Assembly (NCBI GenBank): GCA_964617665.1
Contig: CAZUAH010000418.1
Location: 1-12,338, forward strand
Direction: 5' to 3'
DNA length: 12,338 nt
Origin: JADHUC01 sp964617665
Lineage (GTDB): Bacteria; Planctomycetota; Planctomycetia; Pirellulales; Pirellulaceae
Positions 7,890-12,338 of the stretch are shown here, piece by piece (within the stretch, counting starts at the first letter, position 1; every line of letters starts with the position of its first letter). Made by a program: the position numbers and the translations under genes. The notes under the pieces are model-generated. The model searched no databases and was not told the DNA's origin. It saw nothing but the letters and a program-made list of their open reading frames with translations.

Positions 7890-8779
7890 CGCGACGCAGG
7901 TTTCTCGAGAGCAGCGCAGCCGCGGGGGCCGCAGTCGGTCTGACCGGTCTCGGAGGTTTCCATGTCCACGCGGCCGATCCGCTTGTGGAAGGAATGCCCA
8001 GCGCGGAAAAGCTCGGTTGGCGCGTCGGCTTCTCGGCCTATTCGTTCCGTTCCGTCACCGTGTTCGAGGCCCTGGAAAAGATCGCAGCCACGGGTCTGCA
8101 TTACGCCGAGTTGTTCGCATGGCAGAAGCTCAGCCCGGCCAACCCAAACGCGAAACCGACGGCCGGGCTTTCAGAGACCTTGCGAAAGGACCTCAGAAAG
8201 AAGGCCGCGGATTTGGGCGTCAAGATGATTGGCGTTTACACCGGTTTGGACAGCCCCGAATCGGCAAAGGCCATGTTCGAATTCGCTGCGGAAATGGATT
8301 TCGAGGTGATTGTCAGCGAGCCGCCGACAGCCTTGCTTGATACGATTGAAAAACTCACCCAGGAGTACAATATCGATCTCGCCTTGCACAATCACCCGAA
8401 ACCGTCGCACTACTGGAATCCGGAAACCGGTCTCGCCGCAGTGAAGGGGCGGTCGAAGGGTATGGGGTTTTGCTGCGATACGGGCCACTGGTGCCGCTGC
8501 GGACTTGAACCGGTCGATACGCTCAACAAGGTTGCCCCACGGGTGAAGACGTTCCACCTGAAAGACCTCGACCAATTCGGCGTCCGTGGTGCGAAAGACG
8601 TGATCTGGGGCCACGGCAAGGGACGCATCGCCGACATATTGGCCGAAGTCGACAAGCTGAACATCAAGAATCCCTATTTCGGCATCGAATGGGAACGAAA
8701 CCCCAACGAACCGCTCGATACACACGCCAAGTCCGCCGCGTTTCTCGAACAGATCGCCAGTCGATTCGCTGCATCGTGA
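7877..8779 (+). CDS. Tat-exported sugar phosphate isomerase/epimerase-like TIM-barrel protein
   Basis: ATG 7877 gives 300 residues and has AGGAG 8 bases upstream. The frame can be read from 7802 but only the shorter form starts with a Tat signal: RRRFLE at 6-11, a hydrophobic Ala/Gly-rich stretch, and an A-A cleavage area near residues 32-33. The mature part resembles the xylose isomerase-like TIM-barrel family (PF01261). Likely metal and substrate ligands are E148 in SEPP, H171 and H173 in LHNHPKP, D201 and H204 in CDTGHW, H227 in FHLKD, and E271 in GIEWE. Such proteins usually bind a divalent metal and isomerise or epimerise sugars or related polyols; the substrate here cannot be told. Tat export implies that it folds with its cofactor before leaving the cytoplasm. 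It is likely single-gene transcribed: the next gene is 551 bases away. Confidence 0.9.
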   Translation: MSQVTRRRFLESSAAAGAAVGLTGLGGFHVHAADPLVEGMPSAEKLGWRVGFSAYSFRSVTVFEALEKIAATGLHYAELFAWQKLSPANPNAKPTAGLSETLRKDLRKKAADLGVKMIGVYTGLDSPESAKAMFEFAAEMDFEVIVSEPPTALLDTIEKLTQEYNIDLALHNHPKPSHYWNPETGLAAVKGRSKGMGFCCDTGHWCRCGLEPVDTLNKVAPRVKTFHLKDLDQFGVRGAKDVIWGHGKGRIADILAEVDKLNIKNPYFGIEWERNPNEPLDTHAKSAAFLEQIASRFAAS

Positions 8780-9162
8780 TATTGTCGATTTGGAGCTCCT
8801 GAGCGTCTTCACAGCTTTGCGAAGCATCTCAGACGAACTCGCGAGATTCTCTCGGAAGAGAGGAGGAGACTGCCCCCGTCTTCAAACCCTGGCTGCCAAC
8901 TCTTGGAGGTGCGCCACGGAATGCACTAAGCAAACTGCCGTTGTCTGCTGCGGTCGTGAACACCTCCGCAGGATAGCGACTTGCGTATCGAGACAACCGC
9001 AGGTGCGGCCTCTTGCGCGAACCCGTGGTCGACGAATGCGGTTTGGGTAGTCAGTTCGATGTCGCACCTCTGCGAAGTCCAGCTACCGAATCTCATTTCC
9101 CGTGGAAATCACATTCTCTGAAAAATCCGTAAAATGAGCGAAACCCTCGGACCGCCCAGTTG

Positions 9163-9191
9163 TTAAGTAGGCATATATTATGTCTACTGAA
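9163..9191. repeat. AT-rich inverted repeat, possible operator
   Basis: AGTAGGCATA (9166-9175) is complementary to TATGTCTACT (9179-9188) around a three-base centre. It has ten pairs with one G-T wobble and two more pairs outside one mismatch. The near-perfect dyad and AT-rich core in GC-rich DNA suit a binding site for a dimeric regulator. It lies about 140 bases before the peptidase gene, and a MarR-family gene is the next but one. The link to that regulator is inference only. Confidence 0.35.
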
Positions 9192-9239
9192 TAAGTTGCC
9201 GGGTGTGATCCAAGACGAGCGGCAGAAATGAGCCCACAA

Positions 9240-9290
9240 GTAGCCACCGTCGCGAGACGGTGGAATCCACGGTCTGGTGACCGTAGCTAC
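9240..9290. repeat. REPIN-like pair of inverted REP hairpins
   Basis: The 51-base element starts GTAG and ends CTAC. Hairpin one is CCACCGTC (9244-9251) with GACGGTGG (9256-9263), loop GCGA. Hairpin two is ACGGTC (9269-9274) with GACCGT (9279-9284), loop TGGT. The ends GTAGC and GCTAC can close an outer five-base stem, giving a clover-like fold. A GTAG tetranucleotide next to a palindrome is the hallmark of REP sequences mobilised by RAYT (TnpA-REP) transposases. Two copies facing each other form a REPIN. No RAYT gene is in the window. Confidence 0.65.
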
Positions 9291-9318
9291 GGGGACCTCT
9301 CGAATGCCGTTCGCCCAG

Positions 9319-9324
9319 AAGGAG
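9319..9324 (+). promoter_or_regulatory. Ribosome binding site fixing the peptidase start
   Basis: AAGGAG lies 6 bases before ATG 9331. It decides the start against the in-frame alternative at 9277, which would place the REPIN-like element's 3' end inside the coding region and bury the signal peptide. Confidence 0.75.
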
Positions 9325-9330
9325 AAAGCG

Positions 9331-10902
9331 ATGTTGCTGAGAAAGCGGTTCGTCATTACGTGTGCCATTGTCTTGGTTGGGGTTGGTTCGAGTTTCGGAC
9401 AACAAGCGGGCCGTCGCGGAAATCAAAACTGGCCGGGTCAGCGGCGCGGCGGACTTCCGTCGGTCAGCGAGCTGGTCAGCCGGTTGGACAAGAATCGTGA
9501 CGGCAAGTTGACGAAGGACGAGATGACTCAACCACCGTTCAGTCGAAATTTCTCGCGCTGGGATGCGGATAAGGACGGAACCGCCACCGAGTCCGAGATT
9601 GCCAATTTCCGCCGCGGGCTTGGGATTCCGATCGAAGGGACAGCCGGCGCGCCCAATCGACCGCAACCCCGGGAAGCGGGCGAGGTCGCCAAGTTGACCA
9701 TTCCGGATGTCGATGATCTGCTGCGCATCGGCCCAGGTACACGGGCGTCGCGGCAGGCGATGCAAAACTCGGCGTTTGTCATGAAGACCGGGCCACACGC
9801 GGTTGACGGCGACAAGTATGTCATCCTGACCGACCATGCCGAGCCGAGTTATCTGAAATCGATCGAGCGTCTAGCAAAACATCGCGAAGGACTGATCCTG
9901 CGTGTCGATGACCTCGCTTTGCTGCACAAGAACCCGGACGCGATGGCCAAGGTTCGCAAGCGGCTTCAGGAAGCGAACGTCCGCTACCTGGCAATCGCCC
10001 CACGCATGGGAACGTACCGCGAGAACATGCTGCTGGGGATGTGGGAGTTGATTTCGACGATCGACGAAGATCCGCAACTCGACGCTTTTCCAGGACTGCT
10101 ATTGGCATCCAATGCAGAGGATTTTGCTGGGCTGATCGACAGGTCCATCAGGTACGCACCGCAAGCGTCGCAGGAGTTTCAACCGTTCGCGATCAGTCAG
10201 GTGCCTTCAACGCGAGAGCTTCGGTCGTTGCAGAAATCCGGCATTTTGCGGAACCTCTTTGCCGAACAAGGATGCAAGACACCGACGGTCGCCATCTATG
10301 GCTCTCGCGCGACCGAAGCACCCAAGCTGCCCGGCGATCAGTCTTGGAGCTACCAGAGCAAGAGCCGTGGCGACTTCCTCAAACAATTTCCCGGCGAAGC
10401 GGCGAGGCAACTTCAAAAAGCATCGTTGCTGGTCATGCACGGTCACGGCGTTCCTGGAATGTCCTGTGGTGTCGATATCGGCGCGATTCCCGAAGAGCTG
10501 TCCGCAAAGGTCGTACTGTGCGGCTCCTGTTTTGCCGCAGCGCCGAAGACGTCGGATTTCCCGGCCATGCGTCAGGCACCTGGCGGCTATGACGTCGAAG
10601 CCCGCGATGCTTTCGCGGTGCGAGCGATTGATAACGGCGCCTGTGTTGTGTTCGGGCATATGCGTTTGAGTCAGGGGTTCCCCCATCTGTATCCCGTCTT
10701 GGAGGCGTGGATAAAGGGCAAGACCGTTGGTGAGGCGTACCAAGAACTGATGAACGGCATTATCGACATACAGGGAACGACGTCTGGGGGATTTGTAGTT
10801 TCCGAGGAGCCGGCCATGGGACGGCAGCCGCCGCAGAACATTTTGCTGTACGTCGTTATCGGCGACCCGGCGATTCAGCCGTTTGAACGAATGCTGGAAT
10901 AG
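9331..10902 (+). CDS. Secreted EF-hand protein with gingipain-like (C25/clan CD) cysteine peptidase domain
   Basis: The product is 523 residues. MLLRKRF plus a hydrophobic stretch to about residue 23 is a Sec-type signal peptide. Two canonical EF-hand calcium loops follow: DKNRDGKLTKDE (53-64) and DADKDGTATESE (78-89). The C-terminal 350 residues resemble gingipain-type C25 peptidases. A first subdomain ends with a stretch like the C25 GRI-type strand-helix (FPGLLLASNAEDFAGLIDRSIRYA). Then come a hydrophobic strand with MHGHG (catalytic His probably H372), a second strand LCGSCF (catalytic Cys probably C400), and a near-terminal GDPAIQPF (GDP at 511-513) as in C25 ends. Clan CD peptidases cut after specific residues using a His-Cys dyad. 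A calcium-dependent secreted peptidase is the natural reading; specificity is unknown. No separate pro-domain is obvious. An inactive homologue remains possible. Confidence 0.75.
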   Translation: MLLRKRFVITCAIVLVGVGSSFGQQAGRRGNQNWPGQRRGGLPSVSELVSRLDKNRDGKLTKDEMTQPPFSRNFSRWDADKDGTATESEIANFRRGLGIPIEGTAGAPNRPQPREAGEVAKLTIPDVDDLLRIGPGTRASRQAMQNSAFVMKTGPHAVDGDKYVILTDHAEPSYLKSIERLAKHREGLILRVDDLALLHKNPDAMAKVRKRLQEANVRYLAIAPRMGTYRENMLLGMWELISTIDEDPQLDAFPGLLLASNAEDFAGLIDRSIRYAPQASQEFQPFAISQVPSTRELRSLQKSGILRNLFAEQGCKTPTVAIYGSRATEAPKLPGDQSWSYQSKSRGDFLKQFPGEAARQLQKASLLVMHGHGVPGMSCGVDIGAIPEELSAKVVLCGSCFAAAPKTSDFPAMRQAPGGYDVEARDAFAVRAIDNGACVVFGHMRLSQGFPHLYPVLEAWIKGKTVGEAYQELMNGIIDIQGTTSGGFVVSEEPAMGRQPPQNILLYVVIGDPAIQPFERMLE

Positions 10903-10959
10903 TCGGGCGTTCAGGTTGAAATACCCCGCATGCGTCAGATAAACGGGAGTGAATCGCTG

Positions 10960-11463
10960 ATGACCACAGAAGAGCCTCTTGTCGAAATGGACAAAGATCG
11001 CGAGCTTGACTACGACCCAGGTCGGCTCGGGTTGGGCATGCTCTTGCGCGACGCGTACTTCGCTCTGCGCCGTTGTTCGAACGCGCATTGTGCTCCGTTC
11101 GATTGCAACGGTGATCAGTTTGTCTTGCTAAAGCTGCTCGCGGACGAGGACGGCGTAACTCAGCAGGATTTGGTCGATCGCGCCGGATACGATGCAAGCA
11201 CCACGGCGAACATGGTCAAACGCTTGGAGAGCAACGGGCTGGTCCGGCGTGACGAGCATCCGGACGACGCTCGGGCGAAGCTGGTCTGTTTGACGCAAGA
11301 GGGCCGGCGACTTCAGCGAAAACTCTGGAAGCAATCGGAAACCCTGCGCCGTCGCGTGTGGGAGTGCCTTCCGCTGGAACATCGCCCCATCGTAGCGGAC
11401 GGCCTGAGACTGATTGCTGCGGAGATGGAACAGGTCAAGGCCGATTTCGATGCTAAGCGGTGA
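10960..11463 (+). CDS. MarR-family transcriptional regulator
   Basis: From ATG 10960 the product is 167 residues, the usual MarR length. GGGAG lies about 10 bases upstream; an in-frame ATG at 10930 would add ten residues but has a poorer ribosome site. The winged helix-turn-helix is clear: VTQQDLVDRAGYDASTTANM (about 66-85) with the recognition helix, then VKRLESNGLVRR, then the wing with the family's D-x-R motif in DDARAKLVCLTQEG (102-115). Flanking helices form the dimer interface. MarR proteins bind palindromic operators and release them on binding a small ligand or on oxidation. The gene follows the EF-hand peptidase by about 57 bases and precedes a secreted serine protease by 66, so it may control one or both. 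Its ligand cannot be read from the sequence. Confidence 0.92.
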   Translation: MTTEEPLVEMDKDRELDYDPGRLGLGMLLRDAYFALRRCSNAHCAPFDCNGDQFVLLKLLADEDGVTQQDLVDRAGYDASTTANMVKRLESNGLVRRDEHPDDARAKLVCLTQEGRRLQRKLWKQSETLRRRVWECLPLEHRPIVADGLRLIAAEMEQVKADFDAKR

Positions 11464-11498
11464 CAAATGGGATCATACGAATAGTCACTTACTCAAAC

Positions 11499-11513
11499 GC
11501 CGGCGAATCCGGC
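11499..11513 (+). terminator. Short GC hairpin between MarR and the serine protease
   Basis: GCCGG (11499-11503) pairs with CCGGC (11509-11513) around CGAAT. It has only five pairs and no T-run. It could attenuate read-through or stabilise mRNA ends, but it may be chance. Confidence 0.2.
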
Positions 11514-11529
11514 ACAGTGGAGAACCAGC

Positions 11530-12338
11530 ATGAAAGGTCTTTTGGTAATTGGGGTTATAGGCTTCTTTGTGATCCCGACCTCACGTCTACAGGCAGATGG
11601 CGACGAATCATTGCATTGCGTCGCCCAGATTCGCACTATGAAGATTGCCACCGTAGAAAAAGGGGGAAGAACTCTCGAGCGGTTTCTCCGCGATCCAAAG
11701 ACCAAGCAAATGTTGCCCGACCTCCAACCCATCGGCGGCACCGGCTTCCTTGTGAAGCACAACAGTGCGCTCTACCTGGTGACCGCTCGGCACGTGGGGC
11801 TCCATACCGATCGCCCCACTGAGTTGCTCATGTATCAACCGGATGAAGAACCCTTGCGCTTTCGACTGGGCGATGTGGTACCACGCGAAGGGCCACTCCA
11901 ATGGCGTCATCACGACACCGCCGACGTTTCCGTCTTGCCGCTGCAAGTGCAACGCGAAGTCTTGGCCGAAGAACTCGAATCTCGCGCCTGGCCGGTGGAG
12001 ATGCTGGAGGGCGAACTCGTCGCACCGGCTCGCGGAGCGATCGTCGAAGCGATAGGGTTTCCAATGGGGCTGGGCGGAGGGCCGAGGTTCAACCCGATTT
12101 CCCGTTACAGCCGAGTTGCCACCGGCATCACCGATCTACCCACGCCGGACGGCACAGTGCCCGGCATATTGCTAGACGGCGCGACGGCAGGTGGAATGAG
12201 CGGAGGTCCCGTCTTTTCACCAGCACCGCACATTCCGGGTTCCACATTGAAACCCGAAGGCCCAAAATGCATTGGCCTCGTCAGCGGCACCCATGCCGAC
12301 AATACCGGTGGAAAAATCGGCGGCATCATGCCCGCGGT
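11530..12338 (+). CDS. Secreted trypsin-like serine protease, 3' end cut by the window
   Basis: An open frame runs from ATG 11530 to the end of the window without a stop (269 complete codons), so the C-terminus is missing. GGAGA ends 6 bases before the ATG. MKGLLVIGVIGFFVIPTSRLQA is a Sec signal peptide with cleavage probably after LQA. The mature part has the chymotrypsin-fold catalytic triad in order: GTGFLV then LVTARHV (His88), HDTADVSVLPL (probably Asp132), and GATAGGMSGGPVF (Ser224 in the G-x-S-G-G-P motif). The TAxH motif has arginine where alanine is usual (TARHV). The sequence between Asp and Ser reads as the usual beta-barrel. It cleaves peptide bonds outside the cytoplasm; specificity and any C-terminal PDZ or anchor domain lie beyond the window. 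The gene follows the MarR gene by 66 bases. Confidence 0.82.
   Translation, partial: MKGLLVIGVIGFFVIPTSRLQADGDESLHCVAQIRTMKIATVEKGGRTLERFLRDPKTKQMLPDLQPIGGTGFLVKHNSALYLVTARHVGLHTDRPTELLMYQPDEEPLRFRLGDVVPREGPLQWRHHDTADVSVLPLQVQREVLAEELESRAWPVEMLEGELVAPARGAIVEAIGFPMGLGGGPRFNPISRYSRVATGITDLPTPDGTVPGILLDGATAGGMSGGPVFSPAPHIPGSTLKPEGPKCIGLVSGTHADNTGGKIGGIMPA

Larger units (their letters stand above)
8780..9330. other. 551-base gene-free stretch with palindromic elements
   Basis: No reading frame here has a recognisable domain. The longest on the + strand (from TTG 8790) gives an atypical Cys/Arg-rich sequence and looks like chance. The first 380 bases hold only loose inverted repeats, for example CGCAGGTGCG at 8998-9007 against CGCACCTCTGCG at 9063-9074. 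The 3' part holds an AT-rich inverted repeat (9163-9191) and a REPIN-like double hairpin (9240-9290) immediately before the next gene. Confidence 0.5.

Noticed and set aside
8171..8827. 218-codon minus-strand frame opposite the isomerase-like gene
   Set aside because: Antisense shadow of a gene with clear family motifs.
8790..9050. 86-codon frame in the gap after the isomerase-like gene
   Set aside because: TTG start without a ribosome site, Cys/Arg-rich chance-like sequence and no domain.
8998..9074. Imperfect inverted repeat CGCAGGTGCG / CGCACCTCTGCG as an attachment site or IS remnant
   Set aside because: The arms carry a two-base bulge and are 55 bases apart, and no transposase remnant or target duplication is visible.
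10207..11088. 293-codon minus-strand frame opposite the peptidase and MarR genes
   Set aside because: Shadow of high-GC coding DNA. It spans two supported genes on the other strand and shows no domain.

Overview
The window is about 12.3 kb of moderately GC-rich bacterial DNA with every supported gene on the + strand. It most likely comes from a planctomycete (Pirellulales-like). The signs are a Ser/Thr kinase fused to TPR repeats, two proteins opening with the arginine-rich 'LExRxLL' export signature (EPLEQRNLLTA and ETLESRQMLS), a planctomycete-style dockerin (DVNGDGxVTPLD), and a Tat-exported sugar phosphate isomerase/epimerase-like protein. This is inference from protein style; no rRNA or other taxonomic marker is present.

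Layout. 94-2244: a membrane-anchored kinase-TPR protein whose catalytic C-lobe is intact but whose ATP-binding N-lobe is absent. A GC-rich, hairpin-prone stretch lies at the break. 2245-3573: an LExRxLL-type exported protein of unknown function whose ATG directly abuts the kinase stop codon. 3574-3932: a gene-free stretch with a weak hairpin and a weak promoter candidate. 3933-7400: a large exported protein with Ig/cadherin-like modules, a PF09826-type beta-propeller, another Ig-like module and a dockerin. 7401-7876: a long leader with a perfect TATAAT hexamer and a small ORF with a strong Shine-Dalgarno that overlaps the next start. 7877-8779: a Tat-exported TIM-barrel isomerase-like protein. 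8780-9330: a 550-base gap with an AT-rich inverted repeat and a compact double-hairpin element that looks like a REPIN (paired inverted REP sequences). 9331-10902: a secreted protein with two canonical EF-hands and a gingipain-like (clan CD, C25-like) peptidase domain. 10960-11463: a MarR-family regulator. 11530-end: a secreted trypsin-fold serine protease, cut by the window edge, with a readable His/Asp/Ser triad.

The genes do not form one obvious pathway. Two groups stand out. The kinase and the LExRxLL protein are probably co-transcribed. The EF-hand/C25-like peptidase, MarR regulator and serine protease run in one direction with gaps of about 57 and 66 bases, so they may be a regulated secreted-proteolysis cluster. 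No CRISPR array, tRNA, rRNA, transposase or phage gene was seen. I did not find a clearly new defence or mobile system. The best leads are the headless kinase, the two-protease/MarR cluster and the REPIN-like element.
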